This document shows, in pieces, positions 23,591-33,700 of a DNA stretch of 64,000 bases. Positions within the stretch are counted from its first letter, which is position 1. Every line of letters begins with the position of its first letter. The notes below the pieces were generated by a model. That model did no database searches and was not told where the DNA came from. It saw only the letters and a program-made list of their open reading frames with translations. The position numbers were made by a program, and so were the translations under genes. Source of the DNA: Hemerocallis citrina (lineage: Eukaryota; Streptophyta; Magnoliopsida; Asparagales; Asphodelaceae); contig CM030358.1 of NCBI GenBank assembly GCA_017893485.1, forward strand, positions 147,758,926 through 147,822,925. The letters are read 5' to 3'.

Positions 23591-26132
23591 AGTACATGTT
23601 TCTATGCTTTCCCTCTATTAGATCTGTCCCATAAATTCCGGCTTGATTACTTTATTTATTGTTATCAAATAGACACGAACATGCGCTAAATGGTATCAAT
23701 CTAACATGGTATAGTCAGGTTTAGGTTCAGGGAATCACATCAGTAAGTATAGGTAATACACAGTCACATAAACGAGTAAAATAGGGTATGTTTATAATCA
23801 GGTCAGCAAGACCAACCAGTACTAAAACAGAGATTTAAAGAGCTACAGGCATGCAAATCACGATCCGTCGAAGGATCTGGAAACTAGACATTCACATGAT
23901 TCCAACGCATGTAATAAAGTCATATACTAATTCACATCACCTCGACTCAAAACTGAATTCAACACAGATTTTACGTTCAGCCAGAAAACATGGGAATGAC
24001 TTCAAACACATAAAAACAGCATGTAAACTCAACAAATAAATCCACCAAAAATCTGGGATAATCCCCTATAGATATAGACTCAAAATAATAAGTTTCATAA
24101 TATTCAAGAAAGTATAGGTATGTTATCAAAAATGAGAAACAACACAAAACATGGTTTTGACGAATCTGGAATTTCTCAACACTGCTGTACGAAAACAAGC
24201 ATATCTCGCAAACAGCTCATTGAAATCCAATTCCGCCAAAACGGTGTAAAAATAGATAAAATTTCCCAACTTTCATATCTCACAAATAATTTTCATACAG
24301 TAATAATAAATAGGTTGAAAACTAGGTTCAATACAGCACAGCACGCAATTTACAGCAAAAGTAGAGTTTAAGAAAGGATATGAAGCATCGCTCAAAACTC
24401 ATCTTTAAAATACACCAAAAATTTGGAAAGTCTCTAACATCGTGGTGAAACACTGGGAAAAATATTATGGCATGATATCATGTATAATCTAGATATTGAA
24501 ATTAATTTGTTAACAAAATCTACCCCAAACTGAATCTGGAAACTACCGATACACATGTACCAAAGTTATCATATCTCCTTCATACGAACTCTAAACGCAG
24601 TGAAACCAGTGGGGTTAGAAAATAAATTCAATTATCTACAATTTACTGTGAAATGTCCACATTAAGATTCGGACCCTAACATAGGTGAAAACGGCAAACA
24701 GCACAACACAGCCTGAAATTCCAGATTTCACAACTCATCTTAGAAACGTCATAACTTTCTTAATAATGAACCAAACTCATCCAAATTTGAAATGCAGCCT
24801 ACCCATCATCTAAATATCATATTGAATGGTTTCTAACATTTCAAAATCTAATAATTCTCACATGGGTAATCAAACAAACACATAGCATGCAATATGACAC
24901 ATACGCGATCAAAATCGAGTTTTGGGTAAACCTAAGGCATCAAACTATCAATTCTCATGTCCTAAGTCATCTATGGCCTGATTTATACAATAGAGATAAA
25001 ACCCACAAATAAAAATCCAAAATTTGGCCGTCTCTAATCTCAACTACCCTATATGTGAACTTTTTGACTTGTATCAACATAATAAAATTATGTACAAGTT
25101 ACTTGCCTCTGATGGAGTGAAAACGATGCCCACGAGTCCAAGAAAGAAAACCCACGAGCAAAAGAGCCTTCCTATGCATTTCCAAGCGAACCCACGAACC
25201 GAAACGCGCCTACGATCGACTCCTTGATGCACGAACTCAAAGCTGGTGATGCCCACTTCACAAATCAGCGAAGGAGGGAGTTGGGGGGGCTGTTTTGGAT
25301 GGATGTGGTGCTGGTTTGGGGAAGGCCAGCCACACTAGGAGAGATTTAGGTTTGTATGGTCGTAGTAGGAGTATGGAGAAGGGCTTGTAGTAGAGTATAG
25401 CAATGGAGGGGGCCGGTTTGGGGATTGGAAGTAGGTCGGCTGATGGGGGAGGAATGCAGGCCGGGAGTATAAGGGAGAGGGGAGGCCGGTTATACAAGAG
25501 AAGGAATAATAGGATTAGGGTTAGGGTTAAGGGAGATTAGGGGTGTATTTATATGGGTCAAATGTTGGTTAATGGGTAGTGGATATCAATAAGAATTAAT
25601 AGCTAGACAATTGGATAATGGGTATTGGGTAGATTTCAAATGGGGATACAAAATACAATGAATTCTATGACTCCTAAAAATCTCCTTAAGGGCCAAAAAT
25701 CACAAATTGGTCAAAACACCTCCAAAAAATCCCCCACATCACCAAAATAAATAATAAATAAGAATGAGGCCAAGGAAAAGAGAAAAAGAACTCAAAATGG
25801 CGAAAAACGAACAAACGACGCACAATCAGCTCAAGGAGGTCAAAAATGCAAGAAAAATAATATATATTGAAAATAATCAAATATATGGTTCCGAAAAATA
25901 CAATGGATATAAAAATACACAAAAACGAAAAATACCCTCAAAAATACCAAAAATGAAAAACATGGGTTACAGAAATGTTATTGCATTTATACGTAGACCT
26001 AGAACACCATGTTAATGAAATGCTATTAGGAACTGACTTCCTTACATCGGTGCAACCTTACTCAATTCAAGAAGAAAAAATTACAATAACAGTAAATAAT
26101 GAAAATATAGTAATAAATAGAATATTGAACAA

Positions 26133-28039
26133 ATGAATCCATTAAGAGCAACAAAGAACACGCTATACATATTAACAGAATCTGCTTACGAATGATACAA
26201 ATCAAGAAACTATCATAGTCTAATAGACATCGGAGCAGGCACTAGCCTATACTGCGAAAATATACTACCAAAATGGAAACAAGATTGATACAATAAGAAA
26301 GCAATAACCGGATTGACTGGACAAACTATCATACTTGATAAGTATCAACAAAATGTTAATGTACTTATAGAAAATTACATACAAAAAATACCAATAATAT
26401 ACTAATTTGATGATATGAATAATGATGTGCTATTAGGAAATGACTTTTTCCAACAATATTATCCTATAACCATATCACATAAATCAGTTGTATTCACAAT
26501 ACCTTGTAGACAGCAAGCAATAGCAATTAGAATAACCCAACCTTATTCTAGAACCGACCTACCGCATATCAGAGTTTCTTCAACCAGTGTTGTGAATATC
26601 AATATTTACCAAACAAAACTAGAATACAACAAGTCCAAGAAATAAATACAAAAGAAAATTTACAAAAACAATTAAAAGAACTGTGCGGACAGGACCCCTT
26701 GGCAAAATAGGACTTAAGTAAACCCACAGCACATATAGAGTTAATAGATAAGAACAAAATAATAAAAATTAAACCTATAAGACACACTCCAATAGATCTA
26801 GAAGAGTTCAAAATACATATAAAAGAATTAATGGAAAATAATTACATAAGAAAATCACAAAGTCCATATTCATCACCAGCATTCATAGTAAGGAAACATT
26901 CAGAAAAGAAAAAAAAAGGTAAATCTCGAATGGTAATAAATTATAAGGAAATAAATAAAAATATTAAGACATTTGGATATCCACTACCAGATATGCAAAT
27001 ACTACTTAACACAGTAAGAACAAGAAAAGCATATTCGAAATTTGATTGTAAATCAGGATTTTACCATGTAAAATTACAGAAGACTCAAAACAGTTAACAA
27101 CATTTAGCACACCCCAAGGATTCTATGAATGGAATGTATTACCATTCGGATATAAAAACAGTCCAGAAATATTTCAAGAATATATGGATAAGATATTTGA
27201 AAAATACAATAATTTCATATTAGTATATGTAGATGATATTCTAATAGGATCCGAAAACGAAGAACAACATAAAGAGCATCTACTAAAATTCATAGAAATA
27301 GTCAAAAATACAGGTATTATACTATCAAAAAAGAAAATAGAATTGTTCAAAACTGAGATAGAGTTCTTAAGAACAAAATTATCACATGAAGGAATAGAAC
27401 TACAACAACATATAGCAGAAAATTAAATAAAGACATTTCCTAATGTCCTAAAAGAAAAAAGAGAAGTACAATCTATAATCGGGTTACTAAATCAAATAAG
27501 AGGATACATACCAAATTTATCGGCAAAACAAATTGGTTACAACAAAAACTAAAATGTTTAAGAAATGGGAATGGACCCCAGAGGATGAAGAACTTAAAAT
27601 ATTAAAACAACAAACTTCAAAATTAAATAAGCTAAGATTACCTGTTAAAGAATGTTCATGGATAATAGAAACAGTTGCATGTGAAAGTAATTGGGGAGCA
27701 GTATTAAAATTCATTGAAATAGGTGAAAAAGAGGAAAGACTAGCCAGATATACTAGTGGATCATTCACACAGACCCAACAAGATTACCACATAAATGAAA
27801 AGAAACTATTAGCAATCTTAAAAGCTATAAAAAAGTTTGAATTATTCATAATACATACAAAATTCATAATAAGGACACACAATACACAAGTAAAGAGTTA
27901 GATTAACAAAATAATAGACCCAACTATAGCAAATAAAAGGTTGATAAGATGGCAAATGGAGTTAGCACATTACGACTTCTCAATAGAAAATATAAAAGGA
28001 AAAGATAACATCTTAGCAGATTTCTTATCAAGAAGCTAA
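26133..28039 (+). pseudogene. Pararetroviral protease, reverse transcriptase and RNase H ORF (broken)
   Basis: The ORF starts ATG at 26133 inside the ATGA overlap. Protease: SLIDIGAGTSLYC (DIG in place of DTG or DSG, 26226-26234) and VLLGNDFF (about 26427). Reverse transcriptase: SPYSSPAFIVRKH (about 26860), SRMVINYKEIN, YSKFDCKSGFYHVKL (about 27030), then YVDD at 27226-27237. RNase H: ETVACESNWGAVL (about 27668), TSGSFTQTQQDYHINEKKLLA (27753-27815) and the closing GKDNILADFLS before TAA 28037-28039. It copies pregenomic RNA into DNA in related viruses. Frameshifts near 27090 and 27540 and stops (for example 26193, 27424, 27899) inactivate it. Confidence 0.85.
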
Positions 28040-28054
28040 CAATCTCATTTTTAC

Positions 28055-28438
28055 ATGATGGAAAATAGAGTCCAGCATATAGAACAGGATATAGTCTACC
28101 TAAAGGAGATTGTAGAACAATTAAAAGGAGCATTTAATCAACTACAACTGCAAATATGTGGTCTTCAAAGTATATTTTACCAACATATAAATGGAGATCA
28201 TATTGAAAAAATGAGCGAAGAGAGTGAACCTATTAACCCACAAAATACAGGTGAGATTACAAAAATAGCCACACAAGAGGAAACTCCACATCCATACATC
28301 CTACTACCTACAAAGAGAGTTTACTCTCAGATCCTCCAAAATACTCCAAGAAAGATATATTTTTACAATATATTAAAAAATTATGTCAGACCACTCAGGT
28401 TAACGAATTTATCAAGACTATTTCTCAACAACATATGA
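28055..28438 (+). CDS. Coiled-coil ORF downstream of RNase H
   Basis: Open frame of 127 codons. The first 45 residues show heptad spacing of Ile, Val, Leu and Ile (VQHIEQDIVYLKEIVEQL), a likely coiled coil for oligomerisation. A Glu/Pro/Thr-rich linker and a Tyr/Arg-rich end follow. Its TGA (28436-28438) overlaps the next ATG (28435). It is either a separate small viral protein or the N-terminal part of the transactivator separated by a frameshift. No closer match is recognised. Confidence 0.45.
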   Translation: MMENRVQHIEQDIVYLKEIVEQLKGAFNQLQLQICGLQSIFYQHINGDHIEKMSEESEPINPQNTGEITKIATQEETPHPYILLPTKRVYSQILQNTPRKIYFYNILKNYVRPLRLTNLSRLFLNNI

Positions 28439-28902
28439 ACAAAGCGATTATACTACCAGGAGCAAATCCAAAAACAGTAAGAGTATTGTTCGAAAGAGGA
28501 CTTATCCACTGCATATACCCATCTCGAGAAAGTGAAGAACTTAGCCAGTTACCAAAAAAAGTATATAAAGCTGCTAAAAGTTATTTTGGTCTTACAAAGG
28601 CTTCCAAAATATATGTCCGAGTATTTTCAGCTATTCCAGAATTCCTTGAAGATGATGAAGAATTACTAGTTGAACATATTATAAAGATGGGTATGACTAC
28701 ACAAATCCTATTTGGAGCAACCAATATTATCCTGTATAAAAATGAAGAATTTGATAAACTGATCCCAGAAAGAAGAGATACGGGATTTAGAACAATATAT
28801 TGTGAACTGAAGGACATACAAAATAGAGACGGTAACATATGGATCTATGATAGTCCTGACCCACAAAAATTAATAATTTACAGCATAGCAAAAATTAAAT
28901 AA
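28435..28902 (+). CDS. Transactivator/viroplasmin-like ORF
   Basis: Open frame of 155 codons immediately before the intergenic promoter, the position of the transactivator/inclusion-body gene in caulimoviruses and cavemoviruses. It has alternating strands and helices (YVRVFSAIPEF at about 28612) and no nucleic-acid enzyme motif. The family's protein forms viroplasms and allows re-initiation on polycistronic RNA. The assignment rests mainly on position and general pattern, so it is moderate. It is much shorter than a full transactivator unless joined to the preceding ORF. Confidence 0.45.
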   Translation: MNKAIILPGANPKTVRVLFERGLIHCIYPSRESEELSQLPKKVYKAAKSYFGLTKASKIYVRVFSAIPEFLEDDEELLVEHIIKMGMTTQILFGATNIILYKNEEFDKLIPERRDTGFRTIYCELKDIQNRDGNIWIYDSPDPQKLIIYSIAKIK

Positions 28903-28903
28903 A

Positions 28904-28925
28904 GTCAAAGAAAGAAGTCTTTGAC
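28904..28925 (+). terminator. Perfect 8-bp stem-loop after the last viral ORF
   Basis: GTCAAAGA (28904-28911) and TCTTTGAC (28918-28925) form a perfect stem with a 6-base loop, two bases after the stop codon. Function unknown. It is not a bacterial terminator; the type label marks only a 3' structure. Confidence 0.4.
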
Positions 28926-29123
28926 AGTTGGTATCAAATTCTGCATACAGGAGTCATGACAATGACAGAAGAGACAGTTGTCTACTACTATAGATTGATG
29001 AGGATGGAACCACAGCATGAATGCGGACAATGCAGAAAAGAACAAGAGAAGGTTGATGAAGAGTTATTTCTGATGTGAAGCACGTGAAGATGTTGGCCAG
29101 AAAAGAATCTTCAACGTAAGCAG

Positions 29124-29220
29124 TGACGTAATTGGCTCAATTATTATCTATGATGTAAGTAATGATGTAATGAGAACAATAATTATAACTGATGTAAAGC
29201 CATCTCTTCTTCTATAAAAG
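29124..29220 (+). promoter_or_regulatory. Pararetroviral intergenic promoter: four TGAYGTAA boxes and TATA box
   Basis: TGACGTAA at 29124-29131 and TGATGTAA at 29151, 29163 and 29190 lie upstream of TATAAAAG at 29213-29220. TGACG boxes are binding sites of TGA-type bZIP factors in the as-1 element of caulimovirus 35S promoters. The expected start of pregenomic RNA is about 30 bases after the TATA box. The arrangement and position after the last ORF make this the likely viral promoter. Confidence 0.7.
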
Positions 29221-29310
29221 GGGATGCTGGGTAAGGGAGAAAGGGAGACTATCTAGGAGGAAAGAATTCCATATAAGTTTGTAAGAAAAGTCTGTAAGGG
29301 GATTGAGAGA

Positions 29311-29316
29311 AATAAA
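29311..29316 (+). promoter_or_regulatory. Candidate polyadenylation signal AATAAA
   Basis: AATAAA roughly 65 bases after the inferred RNA start. Caulimovirids place the poly(A) signal just inside the transcript, so that it is skipped near the start and used after one circuit. Confidence 0.45.
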
Positions 29317-30374
29317 ATTATCTTTCTATAAGTTCTGCTACAAGATCTTGTACAAAATAAGGTATGAAAAACTAATCTTTCTTACTTAGGGAGAGTTTTG
29401 TAAGGCTCTGCCTGAAGGATCTTGCAAAAAAACCATTTGTAACCTTCTATAGTTAGACTGTACACATAGTAGCAGGAAACGAGCTAGGTTGTGGTTGTCT
29501 GTATCGAAGTGCTACTAGTTGTTCCAAACGTATCTCTCGGATGAAGGTCTCTTGAGAGCATAGTAATCCTGAGATGGGAGGAACCAAAAGGAGCACTGAA
29601 ATCGGGGTGCATACCAGAGGTATTTTATCCACTGGTAATAACTGGTACAGAGCAGTTCGAAGAGGTTTAACTTGGTCGGAAGCATGATTGGTTGTTTTGT
29701 TTTGATTTTTAGGGTATCCTTAGAAATCTCTCTCTAATCTTGATTTTATAATTATTGTTTCTAAATAGAACTAATGGATAACAATAGTTTCAGTATGGCC
29801 TCAGAAATTTTTGAATTAATGATTAATTACCAATGAAGTGATCATACTAGTTTTTTATGTTTATTATCCTCATAGAGTAATAAGCATGAATGATTATTAT
29901 GAATTCAAATTATTCTTCTTTAGTGTACAACGAATAATAATTATAATAATAAATCAAATAAATCCTGGAGAGACTAGTAATATAAATGTCAAAATAATTG
30001 ATGATCTACATTTTTATGAAAGATCTTTAATATTTTATGAAAATGGTTATTTAGCAGTTATATCTGGAGCCCTACAACAGCATATAGACAATTTCTAGAT
30101 GAAAATGAACACATTGAAGAAGGAAATAGACATATGGAAGAACTCGAAGAATTCCCATATGATAGTAATAGTGAAATATCTGAGACAGAATCAGAATCTA
30201 TGGGAGATTTTGAAGACATGTTTGATTACTTTTTTGAGATAGACAATAAACATTATTTCGAAGAATATTATTTTACAGAAAACTATCATCTTTGAAATTT
30301 TTTGATTCTTTAAAGTATTTCTGATACTCTCTTTAATTCTATTTTTTAGGAGATTTCACGCATCGCACCCCAGT
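29317..30374 (+). other. Pararetroviral leader region
   Basis: About 1 kb between the poly(A) signal and the primer-binding site, with several short ORFs as is common in pregenomic RNA leaders. It contains the two overlapping frames annotated at 29886-30295. Confidence 0.5.
29886..30295 (+). pseudogene. Acidic leader ORF, frame-slipped
   Basis: From the ATG at 29886 a frame runs to TAG 30096-30098. A second frame overlapping its end continues from about 30042 to TGA 30293-30295. It is strikingly acidic (QFLDENEHIEEG, SEISETESES, DFEDMFDYFFE), unlike the surrounding AT-rich non-coding sequence. It may be a small viral leader ORF broken by one frameshift. No family is recognised. Confidence 0.35.
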
Positions 30375-30388
30375 TGGTATCAGAGCCA
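30375..30388 (+). other. tRNA-Met primer-binding site of the pararetrovirus
   Basis: TGGTATCAGAGCCA matches the complement of the 3' end of plant initiator tRNA-Met, which primes minus-strand synthesis in all known Caulimoviridae. It lies downstream of the promoter and leader as expected and defines the conventional genome origin. No coat-protein sequence follows it, so the integrated copy stops soon after. Confidence 0.8.
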
Positions 30389-30430
30389 CGTTTTAAGTAA
30401 GAAACTCTTACCTGGTTTTCTCAAAATTTT

Positions 30431-30711
30431 AGCAAAATATTTAGTACATTTTAAGTAGTTAAAAAATCAATTATATAAGAAAATTAGTAAATATTACAAA
30501 AACAAATTTTAAATTTGCAGAAAAATCACACATCCTATAGAAAAACCTATAGGATAGTAAGCATAGAATATTAATTAAAAACTATCCCTTAGTTGCAAAT
30601 ATTTTGGTCATTGTCCTCTTTTTGCAAATATTTTCAAAATTAGTCCTTAAAAAAATAATTAACTCCAAAATTTGCTTAGCAATGCATGTTTTTGGCATTT
30701 TGTGATCTCTT
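30431..30711. other. AT-rich spacer after the pararetrovirus
   Basis: No feature recognised. It may include degraded viral sequence after the primer-binding site. Confidence 0.3.
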
Positions 30712-33700
30712 TTATTAGTTTTGAGTGAGAGTTATATTAACCATTCATTTACTTAATTGTTGTTAGTTATCATACTACCCTCAACGTTCAAATTTATTTA
30801 TGACATAATTATTTTAAAAAATGTCACTCATATAAAAAAAAGTTTGTGCCACTAAGAGTAATTTGTAAAGAGTATGTGATGAGTAAAGGGAGGTCTCATG
30901 TTCGAGGTCAGTGTAACCCCTGTTTCTGTAAATACATATTTTCTAAATGTTCTCTGTACTTTGATGATTTATAAATTCATTTTTTGTGTGAAATTCGTTT
31001 TGGACTCTCTATTAAAATATTTTCGAATCGAAAATTTTATTTATTTCGAATAATTGTATATTTTAACTTTAATTTCTATTTTTATTTGATTGTATTTATA
31101 TTATATATTGTTTTGATTATTTTTAATAAATCTGTTAAAATCGAATTTGCATTTTGATATACATATATTATTATTATTACTATTATCAGTATTATTTTGT
31201 TAGTGTTGTTATTTGCAGTATCATTATTTTTATTGTTAATATTATTATTTTATTTTAAGCCGAATATACTCTATTTTATATGTATTCATTATTTGACTTA
31301 ATGTATATGTATATGTATATGTATGTTTTATAAACCCTATAATGCTTATTATTTTTCCCTATTGGATTTAAACCTATTAATTGAATTTACAACCCAAAAC
31401 CCAATACCCATTCTTTTATTGGATCTTATATCATATAAACCCAAACCCGTAACCCTACAACCTACCCTAGAAACCCTAACCCTAAGCTACTGTGCAAACC
31501 CAAACACCCTCAGTCGCCTATTACCATCCCCTACCTCTCACCCTCTTTCCCTCCTATCATCCTCTTCCTCTACCCATCTCCCCGGTGCTCCCCCGTCTCC
31601 TTTTCTCCTTTGTCGCGTCGTAGACGACAGCAATGGCTACCGTGTTGCCCTCCTCGTCATGTTGCCCTACTCCAAATGCCAGCCCGTCTCCCCTACCGTC
31701 GTCGCGACCACCCTGGTTCCCTCTCCCTGTGCAGCGCCGCACCGCCATACGGCAACGTCGCCCTTCGACCCTGTGCCCTGCAGCGCGCCGCCTGTGCTGC
31801 ATGCTCCTCTCGAGTGCCAGTGCACCCATCCCCTTGTGCGTTGTGTTTCCCTTCGGCGACCACAGTAGCAGCGCCAACAGCCAGCAGCATCCCCTGGCTA
31901 CCGCTCCCCTTCCGCCGTGTCCCTTGGCCGCCGTCGACAGCCTCCGAGCCTTGGTGGTTGCTGTTTGTTGGGTTGTGATCACTTTGACTTTAGGCCGTCG
32001 ATCATCTTTGATCGTGATTGATTGATCTCAGTCGCTTGATTTCCTCCCGATCGTGATGATCACCTTGATCTCCTCTAGATTGAGATCAGATGAATCAGAT
32101 CAGATCTGGGCCTTTTGATCTCTTCGCGATTCGAATCATCTTGATCATCACCATCAGAGAATTTTGGGCCATCCGTTGATCTGATCATCTTGATCTCTCG
32201 ATCTGAGCCATCCGATCTCATCAACCATTATCATGGAGCTCCTTGATCGTGGCTTTGGATCTCAACCGTCGATTCTTCTTCGATCTTGATCGTCATCAAG
32301 ATCCGTGTTAGGATTTGTTTCCGTTATTCTTCCGTCGGATTCATCGTCTACACCCCAAGGCAAGTATCTTCTTGTACAATTTATTGTTCTAGTACAAGCG
32401 TTTAATTGAAAATACTGCAAGTAGGTTGTAGTTGTGATTCCTGTTGGCTTATCATTTGATGATCTTATTCTATGCCTTATCAATTACATGATCTAAGAGC
32501 CACAACCTTTTGTTGATACCTATTACACTTTGATTTGCATCACATGTTAATTTAGACCCATATGAATAATAATTATAAGGCTTTTCATGCAAAAACTATC
32601 CTTGTTTGCTGTTATTCCTGTCTTTACTTGCTGTTTCAACCCCGATAACATCAGAATCTGGACTTGAGTCCTGAATATGAAACTTATACCCAGATGTCTA
32701 GTTTAATATGCTTTTTGACAGAATTAAATTGCGAGTTACGGTTTGTGAGATATCGCAGATTTACTGCTGCTGTATCTGTAATCGCATATTCGTAAAAACT
32801 GTTGCATCACTTTCTTTTACAATTAATTTAACTATACTACCTGTAAGATAATTACTTGAAATTTTGCATGCTGATACTAGACACACTAGAGAATATTTAA
32901 TAATTTTTGTGGAATTATTTAATGAATTTTCAAACATGTTTCTTATGTATAAACTCAGTTTTACAAATTCTGGCTGAACACAAATCCTGTATAGTTTGCT
33001 GTTTTGACACCTGATGCTACAACTTTTATATGTCTTATTTATATGCATTGGAACCGGGCAGGAGTCTAGTTTCTATACCTTCTGACGGATCCACATTTTC
33101 TATCTTGTAGCAACGGGAATCGCAGTTTTGGTGCAGCAACGTCATGTTGTCCAGAATTTGTATTCTCGTAGTTCTTGATAAGTTTAAATTGTGTTGACCC
33201 TCGAATATGCCTTCTAATTATCTTAAACTTGTTCCATGTTCTTGATCATGTTTACTTGACCTATTTCGCACACTTTCATGCTTGGTTGATAATAATAATA
33301 AATAATAAGCCGGAGTTTAAGGGAAAGACCATAATAATGGACAATATAGGTAAGTGTACTCGGAAGGGGGTCCGTGTTTCCTAGTACTTGGTTTATGAAC
33401 TTGTTGTATCTTGAGTGTATTCATGAGGAAACTAATTGGCTCGTAAACTTGTTGTATCGTCAGAGCATTCATGAACCCACGGTTAGTTCTTGAACTTGTT
33501 AGTGCATTCACGAACTTGGTTCGTGAACTTGTTACATTATTTTTGTATTCATGAACCATGCTTGCTTGGTACTTGATGCCTAAGTACACAGCTCTATAAA
33601 ATCCACCACTAGGCCTAAATGTAGCTGTTTGTAAGTAGCAACCATGTGGTAAAAGTATGGATGCATGAAGTGCTACCTAGATAGAATCAAACATTAGACT

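Larger units (their letters stand above)
11845..25971 (+). mobile_element. Solo LTR (about 3.4 kb), itself interrupted
   Basis: It starts TGTCACGCCCC and ends GGGTTACA, with a perfect 5-bp target duplication and no internal retroelement genes, as left by recombination between two LTRs. The left part is 11845-12220 and the right part 22912-25971; the rest is the nested gypsy element. The same family occurs inverted at 30912-34441: shared blocks include the terminal CACGCCCC(G/A)CTTCCCA and the CTATCTAGGTAGCACTTCATGC segment near 23278. It contains a tandem repeat (23413-23590) and a CAGTATC-type tract (about 23135-23250), and no believable gene. Confidence 0.8.
11840..25976 (+). repeat. Target-site duplication GAAAT of the first solo LTR
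   Basis: GAAAT at 11840-11844 and at 25972-25976 directly flank the TG...CA-ended solo LTR. The viral codon phase is restored when one copy is removed. Confidence 0.85.
11672..26136 (+). pseudogene. First retropepsin-like region, split by solo LTR
   Basis: Downstream of the movement protein and in the same frame is ALVDTG (DTG at 11684-11692), the active-site triad of an aspartic protease. It is followed after 11840 by the solo LTR and then, in phase from 25977, by the LLGTDFL block (26023-26043) that closes a retropepsin fold. The ORF ends with TGA at 26134-26136, overlapping the next ATG. Stops at 11669 (TAA) and 11714 (TAA) and others have accumulated. Having a protease-like domain at the end of the coat/movement ORF, in addition to the one before the reverse transcriptase, is unusual for the family as I know it. 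Confidence 0.6.
8870..30430 (+). mobile_element. Endogenous pararetrovirus (Caulimoviridae), interrupted by nested LTR elements
   Basis: A single plus-strand viral relic with the order coat protein, movement protein, protease-like region, protease, reverse transcriptase, RNase H, a coiled-coil ORF, a transactivator-like ORF, an intergenic promoter and a tRNA-Met primer-binding site. Coat protein before movement protein and a separate downstream transactivator are the order known for cavemoviruses and solendoviruses, so that side of the family is inferred. Removal of 11845-25971 plus one GAAAT duplication restores continuity of the frame. No integrase is present, as expected for this family. 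Many stops and frameshifts make it a fossil. Both outer borders are approximate. Confidence 0.85.

Noticed and set aside
28926..28941. Second tRNA-Met primer-binding site
   Set aside because: Only TGGTATCA matches; the next bases differ from the tRNA. The site at 30375 matches fully.
31323..32025. Several overlapping GC-rich ORFs on both strands (Pro, Ser, Arg-rich)
   Set aside because: They lie within the second solo LTR, match the opposite end of the first one, have no domain, and result from stop-poor GC-rich DNA.
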